Shown: positions 52,931-62,305 of the stretch, piece by piece
Layout: every line of letters starts with the position of its first letter
Numbering within the stretch: the stretch's first letter is position 1
Assembly (NCBI GenBank): GCA_022494885.1
Contig: JAGVSM010001313.1
Location: 1-64,000 of the forward strand
DNA length: 64,000 nt
Direction: 5' to 3'
DNA from: Micrasema longulum
Lineage: Eukaryota; Arthropoda; Insecta; Trichoptera; Brachycentridae
Program-made: the position numbers and the translations under genes
Notes under the pieces: model-generated
Database searches by the model: none
Told to the model about the DNA's origin: nothing
What the model saw: only the letters and a program-made list of their open reading frames with translations

Positions 52931-53704
52931 AATAATTTAAATCTTTGAACCTTTAAATTATGTATTGCAACAGGTCCGTCGAGACTTTATTTTAATTGAG
53001 CGATTCTTTATTTGTCCCTACTTTGAAACACTGCGGCAAACTGAAACTCTGGTACAGATTTACACATAATAATTACATGCTTCATTTTGCTCAAACATGA
53101 CATGCTTTTTATACTAACTTTTATGTGTGATTTGATACAGCATTATTCTAAATAAATATATTTCTGGACTGAAATGTAAATATATGTTGAGTACCAATTT
53201 TTAATTGACTTGTTACACTTATGGGTGATTCTAGATAATAAAATACCATTACTATGTAATTTATTTAACTCTTTAAAGGCTGTGCTACAAAATTTTTTTA
53301 CACGCGGTGATGTAACATCGTGTTACCTCAAGCAAAAAATATAATATATTGAAGTAGACATTTGAAAAAAAAACACTGGCTATTGAATAATTCCATTTCT
53401 ATAATAATTTCAAAATATATTAAAATTGTGTCTTTTACAGCAAAATAAATTAAAAATCATTAATATACCGATCACACAACTAGCGTCCACTCCCGCTTAC
53501 TGCCATACCCTGACTGAACAAACGAATTTCTTCATTTGTTTTTGTCTCTTTCACACGAACGCTGGCCATAGCACAGTGTCTCTGTCTTCATTGTTATATG
53601 TACATAAAACGCATGTCAATCAGTAATCAATATGATAATTTGTCTAGCACAATGGTCATTGGATTCCGGGTGAGTCTCACTAAAGTAAATGTGTAAATAA
53701 ATAT
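52931..53704. other. No gene recognised
   Basis: AT-rich; nothing identified. Confidence 0.45.
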
Positions 53705-53800
53705 AAAAAGGGGCATATAAAAATCTAGGCATCTAAAGGGCGTATGGTCTGTCATTGGCTGGTTTAAGTGGCTAATTTACGTGCTGTGTAACATTTACCT
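53705..53800 (+). mobile_element. FB-A relic
   Basis: AATCTAGGCATCTAAAGGGC, GTATGGTCTGTCATTGGCTG, GGTTTAAGTGGCTAATTTAC with GTGCTGTGTAACATTTACCT. One arm only, diverged. Confidence 0.65.
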
Positions 53801-53909
53801 GTATAATTTCTGTATATATTCAACTGCGTAATACATATCTTAAATAAAATCAATAAAATGTTATTGGTTTATTTTGGCTCGATCCAAATAAAGTTTTTTT
53901 TGTAAATTT

Positions 53910-54163
53910 CATCACTCCCGCACCTAGTGATGCACAGGGCACTGGAATGGTACACCAATCGCTGCATATATCGATCAATTTTGTTACATGAATATAAGGT
54001 GATCAGTCGTACGCTTCAGGTACAAGTCTAGAGACTGAAATATTCTAGTATAAAAAAAAACACCCTTTTCAATAAATATTTCATATCAAACATGTTAGGA
54101 ATCGAACCCGAGACCTCTTGTGTGGTAGGCAAACGCGCTTACCACTACACCACAAGGTCGATA
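53910..54163 (-). mobile_element. SINE-A, full-length with target-site duplication
   Basis: On the minus strand, starting ATCGACCTTGTGGTGTAGTG, with the B-box GGTTCGATTCCTAACATG, TTGAAAAGGGTG, GTCTCTAGACTTGTACCTGA and the tail GCACTAGGTGCGGGAGTGA. The 11-mer TTTGTAAATTT flanks it exactly at 53899-53909 and 54164-54174, as expected after target-primed insertion. It is therefore the best-bounded copy of SINE-A. Confidence 0.9.
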
Positions 54164-54174
54164 TTTGTAAATTT

Positions 54175-54699
54175 ATCTTTTTTAAATGAATAAAAGTATG
54201 ATAATAATTCCAAAAAAAAACCTTTATATATTTTCGGAAATCGAATGATACGACTTAAGAAATAAAGATCATCTCACACCAGATTTCGTATCTATCATTA
54301 TTATCTGATACTTTACAGTTGAAGTACTATATTCTAATTGATAAGAACTTGTATGTTATGTTCCAATATACTTGGGCTAAGTTGTGAGCGATGTAATCTG
54401 ACGTATTGAGAGCTGGTATAGTAATCTGATAATCCTGATTGATGGTGTTAGATAGAAACTTTATTACCACAGAACTGAACAAGTTAATATTTTCTCAAAC
54501 TATGTAATGTGCGTTCATATGTTTAATAACACAATGTTAATGTGTAAGTGCCTGATGGAAAACTAAGCGCACTACAAAGTTAGTAGGCACACGAGAATGG
54601 TTTAAATGAAAACGTGGTTATACGCGCACAAGCATTTCTGTGACAATTGTTTCGCCTTGTTACGGCATTTTCAAACGAATGTAAAGATTAATTGATTGA
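54175..54699. other. No gene recognised
   Basis: AT-rich; nothing identified. Confidence 0.5.
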
Positions 54700-54860
54700 A
54701 GGTCCTTATGTTTTTCTATATAATACTTCTTCTGTTACGTGTGATGTCACTAAACTCCTCTTAAATGGCTTAACCTATTTACGAGTACATGCGGTTTTTT
54801 GTATAATATTGAACTCTGCGCTGCGCATATGTATAGATGTTAAAATCTTCAATCTAATCT
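54700..54860 (+). repeat. Helitron-type interior repeat, second copy
   Basis: TCTGTTACGTGTGATGTCAC, TAAATGGCTTAACCTATTTA and CTCTGCGCTGCGCATATG match 40935-41040 in order with about 75% similarity by eye. Confidence 0.45.
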
Positions 54861-55284
54861 GTAAAAAAAAAGTAAGGAGCATAAATGTTTTATTCGTCGA
54901 CCTTCTAGGACTGCATTTGGCGAGAATGCATTATAGTAAATAATACAATACTTTCTGTTTGAATAACAGTGAAAAAGGGTACAATTAAGTAGAATTAGTT
55001 GTAATAAAACAAATCAATAAATAACCCTAAAATTAACATATAAGTAATCATATTAGATACTGTCAATCCTCACTTGGTAAAATAAACATGCTTTTTAAAT
55101 ATAATGAAAGAAATATGCAAGGTAAGCATGTTTATTTCAATATTCATCAACGGCTTTTATCGTAACCAACAGTGTCGTCGAGGAAAAACAAAATCACTTT
55201 GCTCTTCAAAAAAGAGGACTACACTCGTAGTTTTCATCGATTACAAAAGCATTGTACGTCACGAATTCCCGAAGATCAGACTCG
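54861..55284. other. No gene recognised
   Basis: AT-rich up to about 55150, then mixed. A plus-strand open frame overlapping the LINE (55104-55517) is a shadow. Confidence 0.45.
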
Positions 55285-55970
55285 ATAATATATATGTACT
55301 TTTTCTTCTCTGGTCTCAATCCTGGGATTGGCTGGCAGCAATTACTTTCATCCTTCTCCTCCATTCCTCCCTGTCTTTTGCGGCATTTTTAAAGTCAACA
55401 TATGATGAGCAGCGCACGTCCTCTAATAGGTCCTCCGGGTACTCTCGGCGTGAGCGTCCCCTAGAATTTGTCCCCTCGGTCATCCCCTCCATTATGACAC
55501 GCAGGAGGCCTTCTTGACGTATTACATGGCCGATCCATCTCGCTCGCCTTTCGGGCAAGGTCCTGAGCAGATGCCTTCCACCTTCGATTCGCTGGTGAAC
55601 CTCCTTATTTGTAATGTGGTCCAGGAAATTCCTAGTAGTCTTCTATAGGACCACATCTCAAAATCCTCTAGTCCCCGTTTATCTCTTTCGGATAGGCACC
55701 ATGTCTCGCAGCCATACATCAAGATACTCCATGCATAGGTCTTGATTAGGAGTATTCTTAGTTTCAGGTCTATATTATTTGATTCTATTATTTTTGACCT
55801 TTTATTAAATGCAAGTCTAGCTTGATGTATACGGCTGTCGACCTCGCTCTTAGACCGACCGTGCCACGTTATTTTGCTCCCGAGGTAGACAAACTCCTTG
55901 GTGTTCTTTAGTGGTATTTCCGACATCACTACTCTCATAAAGCTGAAAAGCTGCGTGTCACATTTTTTGC
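55285..55970 (-). mobile_element. LINE ORF2 C-terminal half, well preserved, one frameshift
   Basis: The minus frame 55938-55622 reads IPLKNTKEFVYLGSKITWHG, then AFNKRSKIIESNNIDLKLRI, YAWSILMYGCETWCLSERDK and YRRLLGISWT. The frame then shifts and continues as HITNKEVHQRIEGGRHLL, ERRARWIGHVIRQEGLLRVI, MEGMTEGTNSRGRSRREYPE and WRRRMKVIAASQSQD to a stop at 55316. Catalytic RT motifs lie upstream and are absent. Only one frameshift over about 210 codons suggests a recent insertion. The 3' end is short, near 55285, without an obvious poly-A. Confidence 0.9.
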
Positions 55971-56339
55971 AAAATTAAGTTATGAATGCCATTCTGTTCA
56001 TATATTCAGATTCTATTTATGCTAAAATCACTGCAGTCCTCCGGTATACCACTACCGAAATAGCTTGTTTTAAAACACCTGCAGTGCAGTAATAATACCC
56101 ATGCTTTCAACAAAATTCAACGGTTTGCTGGTATTAAAGCAGTCGATACCGAATAAATTCCCCAATTTTTAAAACAAACTACCTCTGACGCAGCGAGGGA
56201 TAATCAACCATACTTAACCATTATATCATTTCTTTTGACGTTAATTTCATTATTTTACTTTGCTTTTTTTCACGTCCTGTTTACTGTAAATTACTGTTTT
56301 ATTTCTATTATTATAATGTTATTAAATTTATATTTACAC
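55971..56339. other. No gene recognised
   Basis: Mixed composition; nothing identified. Confidence 0.4.
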
Positions 56340-56700
56340 AACATTATTTTTGGTACGTGTACTTGTACACACACAAACTCGGAAGAGTCTTAACTACATA
56401 AAATAAAGTAATCTGCTAAATAAAATACTTAACTTCAATATCAATACATAGATGGCGCTCCAACTCGCTTGTGGATTGTTTCTCGATTCGTAACATAAAT
56501 ACAAAAATCAAAAATGTTACCTGGTGTGGATATTTGCTAATAAGCGGAATGGGGAATGTTGTAGTACCTACTTAAAGTGGCCACTTAACCCAGCCAATGA
56601 CAGGTCATAAGCCCTGTAAACGCTCGAATATCCATAATCCTGAATTTGAAAAAATTCTACCTCATCTCTGTAGGGATATAAATAAAAAAATATATATTTA
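56340..56700 (-). mobile_element. FB-B copy
   Basis: From ATTATTTTTGGTACGTGTAC, through ACATAGATGGCGCTCCAACT, GCTAATAAGCGGAATGGGGA, AAAGTGGCCACTTAACCCAG, TGACAGGTCATAAGCCCTGT and CTCGAATATCCATAATCC to CATCTCTGTAGGGATATAAA. It matches 28600-28870 closely; its left terminus is lost. Confidence 0.85.
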
Positions 56701-57679
56701 CCTATTATTTTCAAAAACAATTTATATTTTAACTAATGGCACGTAGTTTAATGTTTTTGCCTAGAGAAAGTTTTATAAATACATTGTTTTTCATTAAATA
56801 TTCTACATTACTTTTTATACTATAGTCCGAGGAGAAATTTTTATACTATAGTCCGAAGAGAAAGGAGCGCAGGCCAGGCGTTTAGAACAAAAAACATTAA
56901 AGTCCCAAAACTATTTAATAGTTCATACTTTTAATAAAAAAAAATTAATATTCTTATCAAAAGCCTATAAATCCAAAAAAACAGCGATAAATTGTGTTTT
57001 TACTTCTAGAAATACATTTGAAACTGTTTTACAACTTCAAACCGCTCTCCTGAACAATTTACCAAATGTGACTTCCAGCATTTCAGCTTTAAGGTTCGGA
57101 TATGTTATTGGGTGTGATCTTTTAGGTATGTTATTGTAGTCTAGTCAGTACTAAATAAGCTCCCTTCACGTACCCAAAACCGTTTTAAATACCGAGAGTC
57201 TCTCTATTGGTTTCACTAATACCAATAAAAACTTTGTTTTTAAATCGATTGACTTCATTCTTCTAATTCAATTTAAAACCACGATTTTAATTTCATTTAG
57301 CTCTGCCGTTTTCATTGCACAAACAATTCATATTTTACAGAATGTTACATTGTTAAAGTAATTCAAATAATTCCTATTTATCAATGACTTAATTAATAAA
57401 CCAGATTAATTTTGACTTAGCTAAGACATCAAAGGAAACATTCGTATCTGGAATTTACACAAAGTCGTGTCAGATAGTCCAATCATATTTACATAGTTCC
57501 AGACGATAAAGAAATCGTATGTGATATTTTGCATGACATTATAGTATGTTTGAATAAAAATTAATGTGCGATAAGTAATTTATTGAATCACGTTTAAAAA
57601 ACGCGATGAAATCAAAATCATTATATGAATTAACATTATTTTTTAAATAAAAGTATAATGCTTAGTCAGAAAATAAATA
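56701..57679. other. No gene; one short tandem
   Basis: The tandem at 56812-56863 aside, this is AT-rich and unassigned. Confidence 0.45.
56812..56863. repeat. 26-bp tandem duplication, two copies
   Basis: TTTTTATACTATAGTCCGAG + GAGAAA is repeated once immediately (56838 on) with one substitution (CCGAAGAG). It might be a local slippage event. Confidence 0.8.
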
Positions 57680-58250
57680 AGATATACCATTTTAATATCT
57701 AGGTGTAGAGATCTTGAGCAACAGTGATTTGTACTCCGAAGTTTGAGAGCAAACCAACAAAGCCTCCGCTATATCTTTGCAATGCTATTTGTAGCAATAA
57801 ACGCATGCATAAAGAAGGCAAAGTACGGATAAATTAGACAAAAGCCAGGCAAATCAAGAGTATAAATGTTTATATATATACTGTTAGAGCTGACAATCAG
57901 AACAAAGAACCTGATTAGAACATCGGAAATGAAAATTTCAAAGAACCATCACAGGGAGAACGCTTTGAGACCTATGTTACCAAAGATGTTGTGCTATGGA
58001 ATAGTGCAAGATGAAGATTCTGGAGAGGTCAGGCAAAAAAAATGGATCCAGAATTCCTTACACTGCAGCTAGTTAAATTCCACATGGTTTCCTTTCATTC
58101 ATTCATTGTCTTCGTGGAAGACAGTTGGATTTCAAGATCAAAAGAGTAGTAGCTTTCTGCCAAAACAGATCAACAGATCCGGATGAAGAGGAAAACAAGT
58201 AGAAGATGGTAGTAAATCGCAATCGTGGAGGTTTTAGCTTTCACTGTACA
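57680..58250 (+). mobile_element. LINE ORF2 relic, C-terminal part
   Basis: Plus frames keep YLGVEILSNSDLYSEV (about 57700) and ILLELTIRTKNLIRTSEMKI (57880 on), then MLPKMLCYGIVQDEDSGEVR with QKKWIQNS. The sequence RTKNL-RTSEMKI is a signature of an insect RT-type LINE (TKNMMRTSEMKILRTI), and the preceding YLGVEI segment gives the correct order. Several frames are mixed and stops are common. Confidence 0.7.
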
Positions 58251-58844
58251 CGAACTTTTGATAAATAAAATTTCTGAAATTTGTAAATATTCATGAATCC
58301 GTCTAATAGTTTTTTGAAAAACAATTAAAAATAAATAAGAAATGTGTTATCTTAAATCATAATATTATCCCTTTCATAATTGTGTACTTTGCTCTATTAC
58401 AATATTTACAATTGTTGAATAAGGGGTTGTGCGGTATCTATTATAAAATCATAAATTTACGTAAATTATTGTTAAAGATCATATTACGGTACCTATTGCG
58501 GTAACTGTTTTTTCCAGTTTACGAAAGTACTAGATGTGAGATATTTTTTTATAAAAGAATCATAAGTACAAGATTTACCAAAAAATATGATTTGTAATAC
58601 ACAAAATTCGCACGATTTTTGCTCAAAGACACCTCTCTTTTATCACACCGAGATTTTGGAAGAGGGTATAAGCCCTTGAGGACAAAATGAATTTTTAAGG
58701 CGAATGTTCGGGACTGGATTTTGGGACTGGGGGACTGGGGGAAATTTAAGTAGTAAAAGTACTTGATGATTTTAAAATTATTTTATTTTTATTTCATTAT
58801 AATTTTTTTTTTCTACAATATACATAAGAGGTTAAACAGAATAT
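58251..58844. other. No gene; GGGACTGG repeat
   Basis: GGGACTGG occurs three times within 30 bp (58710, 58723 and 58731). The remainder is AT-rich with no gene recognised. Confidence 0.45.
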
Positions 58845-59925
58845 TAAAAAAAAAAATTACATAGCAATGAAATACATATTTATAGTAAAAATTGTGAACA
58901 AAAAATCCCACAAAAGCATGGCCATAATGTGGGTTTACAAAAATGTTTATGAAGTTTTTGCTCCTATAATAAATAGACGGGTATAATATTTTTGTATAAT
59001 ATAAAAAAGAGAAAAGAAATATATGCTGTAAAAGATTATGAGATACTTCTGTATTTTTTAATAACTAAAAAAGAAAAAAAATTAAAACATTCCTTATTAT
59101 TTAAAGGACAACAAAATATATCATAGGAAAAAAAAAAATTATCTTTTGTTTGAATCCAGAATAGTGCGTGATTTTAAAAGAAGAAAATTTTTTAAAGTTT
59201 GAGGTTAACTAAATATTATTAGTAATGAATTAAAACATTTTGCGCCTATAAAATATGCATGTCTCTGTGCTACCCTCGTTATACAACGTGATATTTCCAG
59301 TTCACAATGCCTTCTTAGACTTGATCTATTTAAATTAGTAGTAAATAAATTTTGGAAAAAAAAAATATTTAAACATTGGAAACAATATATTTGTCTTATT
59401 TTTAAAAATTTATCTTTTTTGGACAATCAGAAAGAGGGAAAAGTGCGATTTTTGTACGGCATTATTTTTAAGATAAATTTTTAAACAGTTTCTAATGGTT
59501 TAATATGGTTGTCTTCCAGTTGTTCCATAGGAAAGCAATGAATCTACAAGTGCATGATTTACCGTTTTAATAATATTTTGCTGGGCGTAAATACTTCACC
59601 GTTTAAACACATGGGTTTAACGTTTCAATTTATTAATAATTACTTCAAGATGATTAGTCTATATAAGTTGACAGTCTATAGTTACTCCTAGGTATTTTAT
59701 GCACCTGTAGACTTTATTTTTTCACTGTCATTGCATGTCAAGATTACGATATTCATTATAAAACATAACATTAAGAAAAAAACAAGGGGAAGATGATTTT
59801 GAGTTATAAAATGGAATAAACAGTGTTTTATTACAATTTAGATTTACAATTACGAAGATTTCAATCTAACCACTCTTTAACTATAGTTGTAACTGTATAT
59901 GTATTTGTTGGCTTTTTTTAACAGT
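58845..59925 (-). mobile_element. LINE ORF2 C-terminus and 3' UTR, longer copy 2
   Basis: Minus-strand frames, in order: NCNKTLFIPFYNSKSSSP (about 59830), VYRCIKYLGVTIDCQLI (about 59705), VNHALVDSLLSYGTTG (about 59530), LNRSSLRRHCELEISRCITR and VAQRHAYFIGAKCFNSLLII (in the frame at 59205-59426). The YLGVTID thumb motif and the C-terminal HELEIPRC-type tail mark an ORF2 of CR1/jockey type. The 3' UTR down to 58845 is shared with 11525-12135. Multiple stops and frameshifts are present. Confidence 0.8.
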
Positions 59926-60120
59926 ACTACCCCAGGTTTATACAATCATTTCAGTTTCAGTGCTGCAGAGCAGCGTATATATATATATATTTTTTTAATT
60001 AAAAAATACTATTAATAAGTCTAAAGACTTTTCGGTGGGACACATTTTATTTTATTTTTATGACAGGTTTATATTATTTTTATTTTATTTATATTTTCAA
60101 AATTTATTTATAAACAGGCA
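59926..60120. other. 3' UTR of the LINE at 60121 and AT microsatellite
   Basis: An (AT)n run at 59975-59991 and A/T-rich sequence that is probably the 3' UTR of the minus-strand element at 60121-60436. Confidence 0.4.
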
Positions 60121-60436
60121 CTATAAATTATCTAGAAGATATTTCTTCACTTCTTGTTTTTATTTAAAGATCTTCCATGTTAATAATAGTTTGTGGAAGA
60201 TCATTGAACAATCTTGGAACAACGCAATTTAATGTTCGCTCTCCGAAGTCATTTGTAATTCGGGGAACAAACAGGGAGCCCTTAGTTGTTAATCTAGTGT
60301 TGTGAGTGTGGGAAACTCTTTTTTTATATTCCGGATCAACAAAGTGATCTACAATCAATTTGTAGTGTAATATATATTTTTTTATTATAGAAATAAAAGA
60401 CGAGTGATATTTATATTTATGATGCGGCAATTTCAT
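60121..60436 (-). mobile_element. LINE ORF2 C-terminus (CR1-like)
   Basis: A minus frame reads HKYKYHSSFISIIKKYILHY, then THNTRLTTKGSLFVPRITND, FGERTLNCVVPRLFNDLPQT and, after one stop, KQEVKKYLLDNL to a stop at 60121. The HNTR-xx-K-GSLFVPRxxxxFGERTLxxxxPRLFN pattern with the KKYLL end is typical of CR1-type C-termini. It is intact apart from that one stop. Confidence 0.85.
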
Positions 60437-60892
60437 GTAAATCTTATATTTATATGTGCATGATATTATAATTATTATTTTATGTGTTTGTTATTTATGT
60501 TATATTTCATTTACTTTGTTGCTTTACGGTTAAGTGTGTGAAAAAGAACCATAACCCTGGATGATTGTTTTTGATTTGATGACTACTCTGAGGTATATTT
60601 TTTTTAAAATAAATCCATTAAATGAATCCGCTTCATTGTGCAGACGTTGGCGAGTTTGCTACTCGTTTTGGAGCCCTGTGTTCTAGTCCTAACAAGGAAG
60701 ACATGGAATATTAGCTTTAAAGATCGTTCTACACACTATATTTTATTGTTCTGTCCTTACCTGCCGTGTAAAAAAATATCTAGACACGCTCCAAAGCAGT
60801 AAGGTGTGCACCACTAAATACCTATAGGTAAATGGTGATTGGGATTTTTTTATATTTGCCTTTATATAATTTACTCAAACATTTCAATTTTA
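60437..60892. other. No gene; possible tRNA-like head
   Basis: 60645-60700 has GTGCAGACGTTGGCGAGTTT and GCCCTGTGTTCTAGTCC, weakly tRNA-like. Otherwise AT-rich. Confidence 0.4.
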
Positions 60893-61008
60893 GGGGGCAT
60901 TTTTAACGAGTTGTAAATAATTCTAAAATGTTAGCCAAGTAGAGCGGGGTGCAAACCTTGAACCTCTGATCTGTGAGTCCACAACGCTAGCTGCGGGACC
61001 ACAAACCG
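60893..61008 (-). mobile_element. SINE-B copy
   Basis: On the minus strand, GGTTTGTGGTCCCGCAGCTA, then TTGTGGACTCACAGATCAGA, GGTTCAAGGTTTGCACCCCG and a body with ATTATTTACAACTCGTTAAA. It matches 2551-2700 in order with about 75-80% similarity by eye. Confidence 0.6.
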
Positions 61009-61099
61009 GTTCCACTAATTTCAGTATTGAATATATAAACAATCAATCAAACAATATATTTCAATTTTTCAATTATGCTTATTTTGTGTTATTTTTTTT

Positions 61100-61437
61100 T
61101 AATACCACTATATTTTACTTTTATTTTGTTGATTTTAATGATACCACTATTTTGTATATTTGATTATGTGTGATTCTTAGTTTGTATAATTTATATTTTA
61201 AAAATTACCTCTGATTATCTTTTTTGCATTGTATTCTTTGGAATTTGAATATTTAATACAATTACCTTTTTTTCTAGATTGTGATTCTATGTCATTATAA
61301 TTTGATGTAATTAATTTTACTATGTATTTTTATTGTTATTTATTGTGGCTTGACACGGGCATAGCCTAAAAAGCCTTAATAAGTTTATAAATATTTAATT
61401 TTGTAATTTTAAATGAATAAATAAATAAATAAATCAG
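61100..61437 (+). mobile_element. LINE 3' UTR with (AAAT)n tail
   Basis: TTTATTGTGGCTTGACACGG, GCATAGCCTAAAAAGCCTTA and ATAAGTTTATAAATATTTAA are followed by AATGAATAAATAAATAAATA to 61432. This is the standard 3' end of a CR1/jockey-like element. Coding sequence is absent; the 5' limit is arbitrary. Confidence 0.65.
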
Positions 61438-62044
61438 CCTCATCAAATGTGTTATTCGTAAAGTTTATTATGTAGGTCGGTTGTTAAAAAACTTGGGAAA
61501 TAAATTAATGTTAAGCTGACATTATATCCAAATGTATCCAAATTACATTTCACAATCATCAGTCATATCTCAATGCGTTTTCTCATTCTCCTAACTTTAC
61601 TGCTGAAACCCCTTTTGCTTCAGGCAAGAACCAAATTTCTGGGGAAGAAGGGGGAAAACAAAATACAAAAGTCTCCGCTATCATAATAAACTGCCCCTCA
61701 ATTTTCGTGATTTATTCACGTTTCGAAAATAAGATGTCAACAAAGCTTGGTACAAAAATTTCCCATTTCAACCTGTTTATTCAAGAGCGACCCTTGCCGC
61801 CAAATGTTTTCATGAAAACTTGAATAGCTTTGCCGTAAAATGAACCATGAACGAAAATATTGAAGCAGTTCTGATATGTTTTGATCGTAAAAAATCCCAC
61901 CAACATACGCCAAGGTTTTCGCGTAAACACACTGTCGTGAACAAGGGATGATGCTAAATAAGATAATCCCGATTTTTCCGTTTTATAACTATGTATCTTG
62001 TATTATTATCAGAATAAAATTTTAAACTTAAATCAATAATAGTT
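61438..62044. other. No gene recognised
   Basis: AT-rich sequence; nothing identified. Confidence 0.5.
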
Positions 62045-62305
62045 TGATGATGTCAAAGCTTAGGTAGACAAGGATTGAATTCAACATCCGCATAAATAAA
62101 GGTTTCAGCTCTTTTACTTCACAAACATCAATAGATGAAAGAATTGAAGGAATATAGATGTTCAACTATAGGCAGCATGGTGAATGTTACACAGTGTGTA
62201 AAGTGGGCACTTGAACCAGCCAATGACAGGTCATAAGCCCTGTAGATGCCTAGATTTTTATGTTACCTTCTATAAAATGTTCTTCATCTCTGTTGTAATA
62301 TGTTA
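62045..62305 (-). mobile_element. FB-A copy
   Basis: TAGACAAGGATTGAATTCAA, AAGGTTTCAGCTCTTTTACT, CAAACATCAATAGATGAAAG, TTGAAGGAATATAGATGTTC, GGCAGCATGGTGAATGTTAC, ACCAGCCAATGACAGGTCAT and TTCTTCATCTCTGTTGTAAT appear in order. The second palindrome has one change (GTGGGCACTTGA). Confidence 0.85.

Noticed and set aside
55104..55517. 137-codon plus-strand frame
   Set aside because: It is the antisense of the LINE at 55285-55970, whose minus frame gives clear ORF2 motifs.
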